The notes under the pieces: generated by a model
Seen by the model: the letters and a program-made list of their open reading frames with translations, nothing else
Told to the model about the DNA's origin: nothing
Databases searched by the model: none
DNA from: Clostridia bacterium
GTDB taxonomy: Bacteria; Bacillota; Clostridia; Christensenellales; Pumilibacteraceae
NCBI GenBank assembly: GCA_022791915.1
Contig: JAAWAB010000012.1
Span: forward strand, 1 to 33,826
Direction: 5' to 3'
Length of the DNA: 33,826 nucleotides
Program-made: the position numbers and the translations under genes
In this document: positions 8,678-17,144 of the stretch, piece by piece
How the letters are laid out: every line of letters begins with the position of its first letter
How positions within the stretch are numbered: position 1 is the first letter of the stretch

Positions 8678-8752
8678 TCGGCGAGTCGCCTGTTGCCCGT
8701 CTACACACCCGTCTACGCCGCCTAGAAGGTGTCGCCCAAACGCAAGTCGGCG
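8678..8752. repeat. direct repeat copy 2 (75 bp)
   Basis: The second copy of the repeat, 104 bp after copy 1 and ending 25 bp before the argS start codon. Similarity extends a few bases to the left with one mismatch (CTCATCGG versus CTCGTCGG). Confidence 0.93.
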
Positions 8753-8777
8753 TGAACATTTCGTACAGAGGTAAAAA

Positions 8778-10481
8778 ATGGATTATAAAAGAGTGATTGC
8801 GCAGGCGATTGATATCGAAGGCGTAAGTAAAGAAGAAATTTATGCAACGATTTCGGTGCCGCCCAAAAGAGAGAACGGCGAATATTGTCTGCCGTGTTTC
8901 AAATTTTCCAAAGCGTTGCGGCTTTCTCCCGTTGCCATAGCCGATAAACTCAAAGCGCAAATCGTGTTGCCGCCCGTGGTTCGTTCGGTCGAATCGGTGG
9001 CGGGGTATCTCAATTTCAAACTCGACCGTGCGTGTCTGGCAAAAGATACGCTGTGCGCGCTCACGCAAAAGGGAGAAACGTTCCCGCCGCACAACCAAAA
9101 CGGCAAAACGGTATGCCTGGATTATTCGTCCGTGAATATTGCCAAGCCGTTCCACATCGGGCATTTGCTCACTACGGCAATCGGCGGGTCGCTCTACCGC
9201 ATTTTTAACTATCTCGGCTATAAAGCGGTGGGCATCAACCATTTGGGCGACTGGGGCACCCAGTTCGGCAAACTCGTGTCGGCGTATAAGCGGTGGGGAA
9301 ACGATAACGATATCCGCACGCGCGGCGTTGCGGCGCTTTCCGAACTGTACGTGCGCTTTCACACCGAAGCCGAAACCGACCCCGCGCTCGACGAAGAAGG
9401 CAGATACTACTTCAAAAAAATCGAAGAAGGCGACGAAGACGCCGTGCGCATTTTCGAGTGGTTCAAAAAAATCACGCTGGAAGAAGTGCAGAAAATCTAC
9501 GACCGTTTGGGTATCACCTTCGATTCGTATGCGGGCGAAAGTTTCTATAACGATAAAATGCAGCCGATTATCGACGAACTGACGCAAAAAGGACTGCTCT
9601 CCGAAAGCGAAGGGGCAAAGGTAGTCAATCTCGAATCGGACGGCATGCCGCCCTGCCTGATTCTCAAAAAAGACGGCGCCACGCTGTACGCCACGCGCGA
9701 CCTTGCCGCTGCCGTCTATCGCCACAAAACCTATGACTTTTCCAAATGCCTGTATATTGTGGCGTACCAGCAGAATCTGCACTTTAAGCAAGTGTTCAAA
9801 GTGCTCGAAAAAATGGGCAAGCCGTGGGCGAACGATTGCGTGCACGTTCCGTTCGGCATGGTAAGTTTGGAAGGGGGCGCGTCGCTTTCCACCCGTAAGG
9901 GCAACGTGGTGCTGTTAAAAGACGTGCTCGATACCGCCGTAGATAAGGCGGAAAAAATCATTTGCGAAAAAAATCCCGCGCTGGAAAACAAGTCTGCCGT
10001 TGCCGAAGCGGTGGGCGTGGGCGCCATCGTGTTCTCGGCACTCAACACCTCGCGTATCAAAGACATGGTGTTCTCCTACGATAAAGCGCTTTCGTTCGAA
10101 GGCGAAACGGCGCCGTACTTGCAGTACACGCACGCCCGTTGCGCGTCCATTCTCCAAAAAGGCGGATTCTCTTCGCCCGAGCGCGCGTTGCCTTCCGTCG
10201 ATTGGAATCAACTGACCGACGACGCCACTACCGACGTCGTCACGCTTTTGGGCAGATACGACGACGTGGTAGCCGACGCCGCGCAAAAATACGAACCCTG
10301 CCTGATTGCCCGCTACTTGCTCGATTTGGCGCAGAGTTTCAACCGTTTCTATATCGACCACCGCGTCATCACCGAAGACGCGTGTGCAACGAACGCCCGC
10401 CTTCTGCTCACCGCATGCGTAAAAGCTACGCTCAAAAACGGTTTGCGGCTCCTTCTCATCGACGCGCCCGAAAAAATGTAA
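8778..10481 (+). CDS. argS: arginyl-tRNA synthetase
   Basis: A 567-residue class I aminoacyl-tRNA synthetase that charges tRNA-Arg. It has the N-terminal Add1-type region (1-100), then the HIGH signature within FHIGHL (126-129), and the conserved INHLGDWGTQFGKL segment that follows it in ArgS. A KMSKS-equivalent loop, STRKGN, lies near 371-376. The C-terminal helical DALR-type anticodon-binding domain includes YLQYTHARCASIL and ends near the C terminus. Length is typical. AGAGGT lies just before the ATG. The upstream 75/76-bp repeat may influence its expression; a bidirectional terminator follows. Confidence 0.96.
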   Translation: MDYKRVIAQAIDIEGVSKEEIYATISVPPKRENGEYCLPCFKFSKALRLSPVAIADKLKAQIVLPPVVRSVESVAGYLNFKLDRACLAKDTLCALTQKGETFPPHNQNGKTVCLDYSSVNIAKPFHIGHLLTTAIGGSLYRIFNYLGYKAVGINHLGDWGTQFGKLVSAYKRWGNDNDIRTRGVAALSELYVRFHTEAETDPALDEEGRYYFKKIEEGDEDAVRIFEWFKKITLEEVQKIYDRLGITFDSYAGESFYNDKMQPIIDELTQKGLLSESEGAKVVNLESDGMPPCLILKKDGATLYATRDLAAAVYRHKTYDFSKCLYIVAYQQNLHFKQVFKVLEKMGKPWANDCVHVPFGMVSLEGGASLSTRKGNVVLLKDVLDTAVDKAEKIICEKNPALENKSAVAEAVGVGAIVFSALNTSRIKDMVFSYDKALSFEGETAPYLQYTHARCASILQKGGFSSPERALPSVDWNQLTDDATTDVVTLLGRYDDVVADAAQKYEPCLIARYLLDLAQSFNRFYIDHRVITEDACATNARLLLTACVKATLKNGLRLLLIDAPEKM

Positions 10482-10512
10482 ATATGCAAATAATGTAAAT
10501 ACGCAAATAAAG

Positions 10513-10550
10513 AAAAAGCCGTCACGGATTGTATCCGCGGCGGCGTTTTT
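10513..10550. terminator. bidirectional terminator between argS and tspO
   Basis: An A-rich left flank, then GCCGTCACGGAT pairing (with one bulge and one mismatch) to ATCCGCGGCGGC, and a T tract GTTTTT. It sits between the convergent argS (+) and tspO (-) genes and can serve both. Confidence 0.75.
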
Positions 10551-10560
10551 CGTATACCGT

Positions 10561-11064
10561 TTAATTGAGTATGGCGATAAATAAGTTGAGATAGAGTGCA
10601 AACATCAGCCATGCCTGATAGGGAATGAGTAGCGCGCCCGCCGCAGGCGAAACGCGGAACGCATAGATAATGAGCGCCAAATCGATTGCCGCAAGCACGG
10701 CAAGCCACAAAAACGAAAAGATATATAATTGCAGCGTGAAAAAGGCAAACGGCCATAATAAATTGAGCGCAAACTGTAACGACCACAGCGTTGTTGCCGC
10801 TTTTTTGTCACGCATCAGCGTTTCGGTAGCGCTGTTCGTGCGCAGAATAAAGAACAGCGAAAGCCCAATCATCACGTACAGAATACTCCACACAATGGGG
10901 AACACCTTGTCGGGCGGGGTGAGCGGCGGAAGCACCAGCGAATTGTAACCCGCCTTGCTGCCCGAAAGCAACCCCGAAAGCCAGCCCAATAAAAGGGTGC
11001 CCAACGTGCAGGTGAAAAACAGGGGAATACTCGTTCTTTTTTTGAGATGTGCGGTTTGCGCCAT
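10561..11064 (-). CDS. tspO: TspO/MBR family tryptophan-rich sensory protein
   Basis: A 167-residue integral membrane protein of the TspO/peripheral-benzodiazepine-receptor family, which binds porphyrins and related ligands in studied members. About five hydrophobic segments are visible. The family hallmark PPLTPPDKVFPIVWSILY lies after the first, and WSLQFALNLLWPFAFF near the fourth helix. The start is supported by AAGGAGAG eight bases upstream. It lies 65 bp downstream of uppP on the same strand and may be co-transcribed with it. The natural ligand cannot be told from sequence; there are no heme or tetrapyrrole genes nearby. Confidence 0.92.
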   Translation of the reverse strand: MAQTAHLKKRTSIPLFFTCTLGTLLLGWLSGLLSGSKAGYNSLVLPPLTPPDKVFPIVWSILYVMIGLSLFFILRTNSATETLMRDKKAATTLWSLQFALNLLWPFAFFTLQLYIFSFLWLAVLAAIDLALIIYAFRVSPAAGALLIPYQAWLMFALYLNLFIAILN

Positions 11065-11129
11065 AAAAATCTCTCCTTCGCTTTTTCCGATAGCATGTGT
11101 AAATAGCGCGGCGATTATCCGCTTTGCCG

Positions 11130-11900
11130 TCAGAACAAATGCAAAGCGTAATCGTTAATCAGCAAAAACACACTCAACACAAACAAATACACCGCAAATC
11201 CGTCCATTCCGCGCTTACGGAGCAGTTTGAGCATAAACGATACCGCAACCAGTCCGCTGATAAACGATGCGGCAAACGCCGACATAAGCGCGGCGGCGCC
11301 GATTCCTTCGCCCACGCCGTGTAGACATAGCTCTATTATGCTCGACCCCACAATCACGGGAACAGACAGTAAAAACGAAAAGCGCGCCGATTGTTCGCGG
11401 TTGTAGCCTAATAGGGTGGCAACGGCAATGGTCGTGCCGCTGCGACTCAATCCCGGAAGCGCCGCAATGCCCTGTGCCGCGCCGATTGCGGCGGCGTGCG
11501 GATACGTCATCGGCAACTCGCCCTTTTTGGGCGACGCAAACCCGCAACAAAGCAATAAAATGCCCGTTATAATAAAACAGTATACAAGTAAAGACCCTTC
11601 CAGCACGTCGCGGAAGAAAAAGGAAAGAATGCCCGCAATCACCGCCGTGGGAATACTTGCCACAAACAATAGGCGCACGGGGCGGGAGAGAGGCGCTTTA
11701 ACAAGCGTAAACACTTCGTTGCGCATCACAATCAGAATCGCCGCCAGCGTGCCCAAATGGCACACCAACTCGAATCCCACGCTCACTTCGCCCACGCCCA
11801 AAAATCGTCCCGCAAGCAACAGATGTCCGCTGCTCGATACGGGCAGAAATTCGGTAAACCCTTGTATAATACCCAATATAATCGCTTCGAGAACCGTCAT
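11130..11900 (-). CDS. uppP: undecaprenyl-diphosphatase UppP (BacA)
   Basis: A 256-residue polytopic membrane enzyme that removes a phosphate from undecaprenyl diphosphate, recycling the lipid carrier for peptidoglycan and other polymers; overproduction gives bacitracin resistance in known cases. Both catalytic motifs are intact: EFLPVSSSGH (17-26) and PGLSRSGTT (149-157). About seven to eight hydrophobic segments fit the family, and length is normal. The ribosome site before the ATG at 11900 is weak; a GGAG sits about 20 bases upstream. Its role fits the nearby cell-envelope genes. Confidence 0.95.
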   Translation of the reverse strand: MTVLEAIILGIIQGFTEFLPVSSSGHLLLAGRFLGVGEVSVGFELVCHLGTLAAILIVMRNEVFTLVKAPLSRPVRLLFVASIPTAVIAGILSFFFRDVLEGSLLVYCFIITGILLLCCGFASPKKGELPMTYPHAAAIGAAQGIAALPGLSRSGTTIAVATLLGYNREQSARFSFLLSVPVIVGSSIIELCLHGVGEGIGAAALMSAFAASFISGLVAVSFMLKLLRKRGMDGFAVYLFVLSVFLLINDYALHLF

Positions 11901-12152
11901 GTTTCATATATATGACGCTCCCGTGCCGTTTAGTCGTATTCGTGTGCGCGTCGGGCGCGGGCAAAATCGTTCGTCCTTTTTTCGCCCTTGTATCGTCATA
12001 ATCCGCGCGGACAAAACATATACTCTACTACGCAAAAACGCGGAGTGCGCTCGGCGCACGGCGGGCAGAATCCCAAGCGGTTTCGCGGTATTTTTGTTGC
12101 CCGTGTGCGTCCGCACCTTTATTTTGCGTTACGGGAGGTTATGTTTTATACC

Positions 12153-13607
12153 ATGAAAGGAAAACACATTGTAAGAATCACGGCGCTCGTACTTATGCTG
12201 TCGGTCGCTCTGTTCGGCTTTGCGGGTTGCAAAGAAAAACAGGACGATGCGCGCAGTTCGTATACGATTGCCGCCACGCTCGACGCCGAAGAAATGACGC
12301 TTTCGGCAAGCTGCAAAATCCACTACGTAAATCGCACCGACGTGGAACTGAACGAAGTCTGGTTTCATCTTTATCCCGCCGCATACCGCGACGGCGCGCA
12401 CTTTACGCCCGTTACCGCAGGCGAAATCGATTCCGCTTATCCGGGCGGCGTGTCGTACGGCGGCATAGAAATCGTGTCGGTGGAAGGCGGGGAATACGCC
12501 GTGGCGGGGCAGGACGAAGATATTCTCGTCGTCACGCTCGCAAACAAAATCATGCCCACGCAGAGCGCCGATATCACCGTAAACTATACGTTAAAGATTC
12601 CGCGCATGCGGCACCGTTTCGGCTACGAAAACGGCACCGTCAATCTGGGCAACTGGTATCCCGTGGAATGCGCGTACGACAACGGCTTTGTGGGTTCGCC
12701 CTATTACAGCTACGGCGACCCGTTTAATCTGCCCGTGTGCGATTACAACGTAACGATAACCGCGCCCGCAAAGTACACCGTGGCAATGTCGGGCAAAACG
12801 GAACGCAGCGAATCCGAAGGTACGGCGGTAACGCATGCCGCACTGAAAAAGGCGCGCGATTTCGCCGTTGTGCTGGGCGAGTTCCAAACGCTCACGCAAT
12901 CGGTGGGCGGTACGCAAATCACCTATTTCTATAAAAACGACGATAAAGCGCAAGAACATTTGCAGGCGGCATGCGCCTCGCTCGCGTACTTCTCGTCTGC
13001 GTTCGGCGCGTACCCCTACGAAACGTACAGCGTGGTGCAAACGCCGTTCAATCAGGGCGGCATGGAATACACCGGTCTTGTCTACGTGTCCGACGCCGTA
13101 ACCGATAAAATGATTACCGAGGTCATCGTGCACGAAACGGCGCACCAGTGGTGGTACGGTTTGGTGGGCAACGACCAAATCAACAGCGCTTGGATGGACG
13201 AAGCGCTCGCCGAATATTCCACCACGCTCTTTTATAAAAACAACCCCGAATTCGGCGTAACGTACGATGCCCGCATCGCCGACGCCATGGGCGGATTCTC
13301 GCTCTATTGCGAATTGAGCAAGTGCTCGGATACTTCTATGGAACGCTCGCTTGCCGACTTCGCTTCGTCGGCGGAATACTCGTATATGACGTATGTGAAA
13401 GGACAACTGATGTACGACAGCCTCAATAAAATGGTCGGCGAAGACAAACTAATCGGCGGATTGCGTTGCTACGTGAACAAATGTTCGTACACCACCGCCA
13501 AACCCGACGATTTGATTGCCTGCCTCGAACAAACGTCCAAGCGCAATCTCAAACCGTTCGTTACCAGCTTTTTAGACGGTTCCGCCAAATTATACAGTAT
13601 CAGTTAA
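12153..13607 (+). CDS. M1-family metallopeptidase, predicted lipoprotein
   Basis: A 484-residue zinc peptidase of the M1 (aminopeptidase N-like) family, predicted to be anchored outside the membrane. A signal peptide ends in the lipobox FAGC (C26). A beta-rich N-terminal domain precedes the exopeptidase-type GGMEYTG motif. The zinc site is HETAH (327-331) with the third ligand E350 in WMDEALAEYS, exactly 18 residues after the second histidine. The protein lacks the large C-terminal helical domain of classical aminopeptidase N. An in-frame ATG at 12141 is also possible: GGGAGG lies 2 bases from that codon and 14 from the chosen one, and neither spacing is ideal. Followed after 13 bp by the amidase gene. 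Confidence 0.9.
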   Translation: MKGKHIVRITALVLMLSVALFGFAGCKEKQDDARSSYTIAATLDAEEMTLSASCKIHYVNRTDVELNEVWFHLYPAAYRDGAHFTPVTAGEIDSAYPGGVSYGGIEIVSVEGGEYAVAGQDEDILVVTLANKIMPTQSADITVNYTLKIPRMRHRFGYENGTVNLGNWYPVECAYDNGFVGSPYYSYGDPFNLPVCDYNVTITAPAKYTVAMSGKTERSESEGTAVTHAALKKARDFAVVLGEFQTLTQSVGGTQITYFYKNDDKAQEHLQAACASLAYFSSAFGAYPYETYSVVQTPFNQGGMEYTGLVYVSDAVTDKMITEVIVHETAHQWWYGLVGNDQINSAWMDEALAEYSTTLFYKNNPEFGVTYDARIADAMGGFSLYCELSKCSDTSMERSLADFASSAEYSYMTYVKGQLMYDSLNKMVGEDKLIGGLRCYVNKCSYTTAKPDDLIACLEQTSKRNLKPFVTSFLDGSAKLYSIS

Positions 13608-13620
13608 AGGAAAAACGCGC

Positions 13621-14313
13621 ATGTTTATTTTGATGAAAAAACGCAACATTCTCATCGGATTGCTTGTGGTGGCGCTCACCGTAGGGCTGTGCTTTGCGGT
13701 CACCGCCACCGCAACGAGCGCCTATTCGGTGCCCAAAACGGGACGCACCGTTGTCATCGACGCAGGACACGGCGGCGCCGACGGCGGGGTAGTGGGCGTG
13801 CACACGTCGGTAAAAGAGAGCGACGTCAATCTTGCCATTGCCCGCTCGCTCAAACACTTTCTCAAAACAAAGGGGTACGACGTAGTCATGACGCGCACCA
13901 CCACCGACGGACTGTACGGCATGACCACCAAGAACAAAAAACTCAAAGACATGCAGGAGCGTAAAAAGGTAATCGAAAACGCCGACGCCGACCTTGTGGT
14001 GTCCGTGCATTGCAATTCCTACCCGCGGCACGACCAAACGGGCGCGCAGGTGTTCTATGCGCCCGGGAGCGAAACGGGCAAGCAGAACGCCGAACGTATG
14101 CAAAGCGTCTTAAAAGCCACGCTCGATACCGAACGCAAAGCAATGAGCGGCGACTATTTCATCTTGCAGTGCTCGGCAACGCCGTCGCTTCTCGTGGAAT
14201 GCGGATTTCTCACCACGCCGAGCGAAGAAAAATTGCTTGTGTCCGCCGCGTACCAAGAAAAAGTGGCATACGCGATTTTCACGGGGATTCATGCCATTTT
14301 AAGCGACGGGTAA
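13621..14313 (+). CDS. N-acetylmuramoyl-L-alanine amidase (Amidase_3, CwlD-like)
   Basis: A 230-residue zinc amidase that cleaves between muramic acid and the peptide stem. An N-terminal membrane segment or uncleaved signal (about 9-31) is followed by the catalytic domain. Zinc ligands and the catalytic glutamate are visible: H50 (DAGHGG), E66 (KESDVN), H130 (SVHCNS) and E193 (LVECGF). Size and single-domain layout match CwlD, the spore-cortex amidase, but the sequence alone does not show a sporulation role. AAAGGA precedes the ATG; a second in-frame ATG lies at 13633. It follows the M1 peptidase by 13 bp and is closed by a strong terminator. Confidence 0.93.
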   Translation: MFILMKKRNILIGLLVVALTVGLCFAVTATATSAYSVPKTGRTVVIDAGHGGADGGVVGVHTSVKESDVNLAIARSLKHFLKTKGYDVVMTRTTTDGLYGMTTKNKKLKDMQERKKVIENADADLVVSVHCNSYPRHDQTGAQVFYAPGSETGKQNAERMQSVLKATLDTERKAMSGDYFILQCSATPSLLVECGFLTTPSEEKLLVSAAYQEKVAYAIFTGIHAILSDG

Positions 14314-14332
14314 AATAGAAACATGTTCGGTT

Positions 14333-14362
14333 AAAAAACGGGCGCTGTGTCGCCCGTTTTTT
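14333..14362 (+). terminator. rho-independent terminator after the amidase gene
   Basis: AAAAAACGGGCG, loop CTGTGT, CGCCCGTTTTTT: a perfect 12-bp inverted repeat with a six-T tail, 20 bp after the stop codon. Confidence 0.93.
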
Positions 14363-14389
14363 CCGTGCCGCTCAAAACGTAAAATTCGG

Positions 14390-14418
14390 TTGCTTTTTGT
14401 CCGCATATGTAGTATAAT
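14390..14418 (+). promoter_or_regulatory. promoter of the lemA operon
   Basis: TTGCTT (14390-14395), 17 bases, then a perfect TATAAT (14413-14418). The ribosome site GGGAGGA and ATG at 14449 follow at sensible distance. Confidence 0.82.
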
Positions 14419-14448
14419 CAAAAAAAAGGAAACGGGAGGAAATACCCC

Positions 14449-15033
14449 ATGTTGTTCGCTTTAAGCACGTTAGTCACCGCCGTGATTATTATTGCGGTAG
14501 TAGCCGTCTTGCTGATTATTATCGGCGCCGCAATCGGCATGCACAATTCGCTCGTCACGCTCAAAAACGGTTGCGAAGAAGCCTGGTCGGGCGTGGATAT
14601 CTATCTCAAAAAGCGGTACGACCTCATTCCCAATCTGGTGGAAACGGTGAAGGGCTATACCAAGCACGAGAGCGAAACGCTCGAACGCGTGATTGCCGCG
14701 CGCAGCGGCGCGCTCACCGCCACAAGCGCCAACGAAAAAGTGGCGGCGGATAAACAGGTGAGCGGCGCGCTCCGCGGTCTGTTCGCTCGCGTAGAAAGTT
14801 ACCCCGAATTGAAAGCGAATACGCAGTTTCTCTCGTTGCAGAATCAGTTGCTGTCTATCGAAAACGATTTGAGTCAGGCACGTAAATTCTATAACGGAAA
14901 GTGCAAAGCGTATAATATCAAACTGGAAAAATTCCCTTCCAATCTCGTGGCGGGCATGATGAAGCTCGAAAAACGCGCCTACTTCGAGTTGGATAGCGAA
15001 GAAGAACGCAAAAACGTAAAAGTCAGTTTCTGA
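14449..15033 (+). CDS. lemA: LemA family membrane protein
   Basis: A 194-residue LemA protein: one N-terminal membrane helix (about 5-28), then a cytoplasmic or external four-helix coiled region. The family block NGCEEAWSGVDIYLKKRYDL and NLVETVKGYTKHE is fully conserved, and FNDL-like helices follow. Its biochemical role is not established in the family; LemA is often encoded with Gly-rich DUF2207 or TPM-domain membrane proteins. Here it is followed by a DUF2207 gene after 15 bp, so the two are an operon under the promoter at 14390-14418. Confidence 0.93.
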   Translation: MLFALSTLVTAVIIIAVVAVLLIIIGAAIGMHNSLVTLKNGCEEAWSGVDIYLKKRYDLIPNLVETVKGYTKHESETLERVIAARSGALTATSANEKVAADKQVSGALRGLFARVESYPELKANTQFLSLQNQLLSIENDLSQARKFYNGKCKAYNIKLEKFPSNLVAGMMKLEKRAYFELDSEEERKNVKVSF

Positions 15034-15048
15034 CGGCGGAAAATCACT

Positions 15049-16974
15049 ATGAAAAAACAGATTAAAAGAATGGGGCTCGTCGTGGCGGTCGCGCTCGTTT
15101 TCGCGTTGCTTGTCGGTTGTTCGTCCCAAGGGAATCCCTACGATTATTACCCCGACTACGAATATCGTATCACGCATTTATCGGTGCAAATCGACGCGAG
15201 CAAAGGCGATCGCAGTATGCGTATCATCGAAAAGTATACGTTCGAGTTCGATACATACAGTCAGGGATTTTATCGTGATTTCGCCGTCAACAGCGGCGAA
15301 AAAATCCGCGACCTTACCGTCTACGATTTTTCGCAGTTCGGCAATACCTATAAAGTTTCGCACGAAGATACCGACGTTTTGCGCGTCCGCGTGGGAAAGG
15401 AAGGACACTATATCCGCGGCTCGGGGTACGAGTGTACCATCGAATACACCATGGTCACGCCGCCGCATGCCGATTACCCGCACGCGCTTGCCGTCAACGC
15501 AATCGGGCAGGGGTGGTCGTGTGAAATCGAATCCGCCGATATTACCGTGCGTCTGCCGCAGGCAACCAACCAAACCCCTCGCTATTATTACGGCGGTTGG
15601 GGCTCTACCGCCGACGCCGTAACGGATAATATGGTAAGCGTAAAACCCGCCGCAGGCAGTACCGAATATTCGTTCTCGCTTAATAAGCCGCTTGCCGCCT
15701 ACGAGGGACTCACGCTCTACTATTTTATGCCCGAAGGCGCCTTCCGCTCGTATTCCGATAACACCGTGTGGTTTGTGTTGCTCGCGGGAATCGTTGCGGT
15801 GGGCATAGCAATCGCGCTTAAATTTCTCATGGGGCGCAGTCCCGCGCTCGCGCCTACAACCAACTACTATCCACCCAAACACACCGACGCAAAAAGCGAC
15901 GATTTGCCCATGGACCCCGTGGATATGGGGTATCTTATCGATAACACCTGCCAAGGCTCCGACGTCACGTCGCTCATCTTCTATTTTGCCGGCAAAGGGT
16001 ATCTCGAAATTCTCGACGAAGAAGATTCGGATAATTTCACGTTGAAAAAAGTGTGCGAACTTCCCGAAGGACTGCCTTCGTATCAGTACGTGCTGTTCGA
16101 CAAAATCTTTTCGCGCGGCGATACCGCCACGGTGTCACAGCTTACAAACCGCACCTATACGGCGGTGCAAACCACGCAATCGCAAATCAGGGGCAAATAC
16201 GCAGGCAAACTCTACGACGGCAAGTCGCGCATAGCGGCGGTGGCAGTGGGTATTCTTACCGTGTTGTACGCCTTTTTAACGGTATTCCTTGTTTCGCGTA
16301 AAGTGTGCTCGTCGTATTTCACGCCCGTGGGCGTCGTAGCGTTGTTTCCCGTTGTTCTTACGGCGCTTTTCGGCTCGTATATCGTCTATAACCGGCTCAA
16401 ACTGGGCAGCGTAAAACGTATCTTTCTGCTCACCGCTTTTGCGCTCGCGGTGGCGGCGTTCTCTTGTCTGTTGGGGCTGCTTATTGCCGTAACGGGCACG
16501 GGCGCAATCGGCACGGCGGAAGTCGTCGTCACGGTATCCGTCGTGGCGGTCAACTGCCTGATTATACCGTTTATCGCCCGCCGCACAAAGTATTACACCG
16601 ACGAACTCAACGAAGTGCTCGGCTTTAAGGATTTTCTCGTTACCGCCGAAAAAGAAAAGCTGGAAGCCCTGCTCGAAGAAAACCCGCAATATTATTACGA
16701 TATTCTCCCGTATGCCAACGTGCTCGGCGTGTCCGACATCTGGCAGAATAAGTTTGAAGGACTCACGTTCTCGCCGCCTTCGTATTACAACGGCAGCACC
16801 GTGTTCACCTACGTGATGTTTAACCGCATGTACCGCCACAGTTACCGCGCCTATTCTACGGCAACGGTGTCCCGTCCGTCTTCGTCGTCCTCGTCGGGCG
16901 GGAGAAGAAGTTTCGGCGGCGGTGGCGGTCGTAGCGGCGGCGGATTCGGCGGCGGCGGGGGCGGCAGATGGTAA
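15049..16974 (+). CDS. DUF2207 domain membrane lipoprotein with Gly-rich tail
   Basis: A 641-residue predicted membrane lipoprotein. The signal peptide ends in LLVGC (C24). A beta-rich extracellular domain (about 35-235) is followed by a membrane helix at about 241-263, a cytoplasmic segment with PVDMGYLID, then further hydrophobic helices near 400-460 and 475-510. The C terminus is a Ser stretch and then a Gly/Arg/Phe-rich tail, RRSFGGGGGRSGGGFG. This is the layout of DUF2207 proteins paired with LemA. Function is not known; an envelope-maintenance role is inference from the pairing. Confidence 0.9.
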   Translation: MKKQIKRMGLVVAVALVFALLVGCSSQGNPYDYYPDYEYRITHLSVQIDASKGDRSMRIIEKYTFEFDTYSQGFYRDFAVNSGEKIRDLTVYDFSQFGNTYKVSHEDTDVLRVRVGKEGHYIRGSGYECTIEYTMVTPPHADYPHALAVNAIGQGWSCEIESADITVRLPQATNQTPRYYYGGWGSTADAVTDNMVSVKPAAGSTEYSFSLNKPLAAYEGLTLYYFMPEGAFRSYSDNTVWFVLLAGIVAVGIAIALKFLMGRSPALAPTTNYYPPKHTDAKSDDLPMDPVDMGYLIDNTCQGSDVTSLIFYFAGKGYLEILDEEDSDNFTLKKVCELPEGLPSYQYVLFDKIFSRGDTATVSQLTNRTYTAVQTTQSQIRGKYAGKLYDGKSRIAAVAVGILTVLYAFLTVFLVSRKVCSSYFTPVGVVALFPVVLTALFGSYIVYNRLKLGSVKRIFLLTAFALAVAAFSCLLGLLIAVTGTGAIGTAEVVVTVSVVAVNCLIIPFIARRTKYYTDELNEVLGFKDFLVTAEKEKLEALLEENPQYYYDILPYANVLGVSDIWQNKFEGLTFSPPSYYNGSTVFTYVMFNRMYRHSYRAYSTATVSRPSSSSSSGGRRSFGGGGGRSGGGFGGGGGGRW

Positions 16975-17057
16975 ACGGCGCTGTCGCGTTCGCAACGGCA
17001 CCTGCGCCCGGGCGCAAGTACTCCGTAACGTAAAAAGCAAAACCATTGTAAAAAAAC

Positions 17058-17096
17058 AAAACCACCGTATGCGCGGTAAAGCGTCTGCGGTGGTTT
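17058..17096 (+). terminator. terminator after the lemA-DUF2207 operon
   Basis: AAAACCACCG and CGGTGGTTTT form a strong outer stem around a 20-nt partly paired loop. It also lies downstream of the minus-strand AraC remnant and could act in both directions. Confidence 0.8.
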
Positions 17097-17144
17097 TCTC
17101 TTTTCGGCTATGTTGAATGACTCTTTTCGCCCGATTTCCTTGCT

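Larger units (their letters stand above)
8418..8777. other. 360-bp non-coding stretch between ychF and argS, repeat-rich
   Basis: No coding sequence is supported here. The stretch contains a long direct repeat (8498-8573 and 8678-8752). Two hairpins are also visible: CGTATT-AAAA-AATACG around 8473-8488, and TTTTGCGG-CGCATGT-CCGCAAAA between the repeat copies. The repeat unit contains the odd palindrome GGCGA-G-TCGCC and two copies of CCCGTCTAC in tandem. I see no consensus promoter, no T-box and no clear U-tract terminator, so the argS promoter is not located. Confidence 0.7.

Noticed and set aside
8498-8752. CRISPR-like repeat
   Set aside because: Only two copies of 75-76 bp with one 104-bp spacer and no cas genes; the layout does not fit a CRISPR array.
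8418-8777. T-box or other riboswitch before argS
   Set aside because: No T-box core sequence, specifier stem or terminator/antiterminator pair is visible.
8541-9845. 434-codon minus-strand open frame across the argS start and the repeat region
   Set aside because: It overlaps argS, and its end reads through both repeat copies, giving a repeated peptide. No family features.
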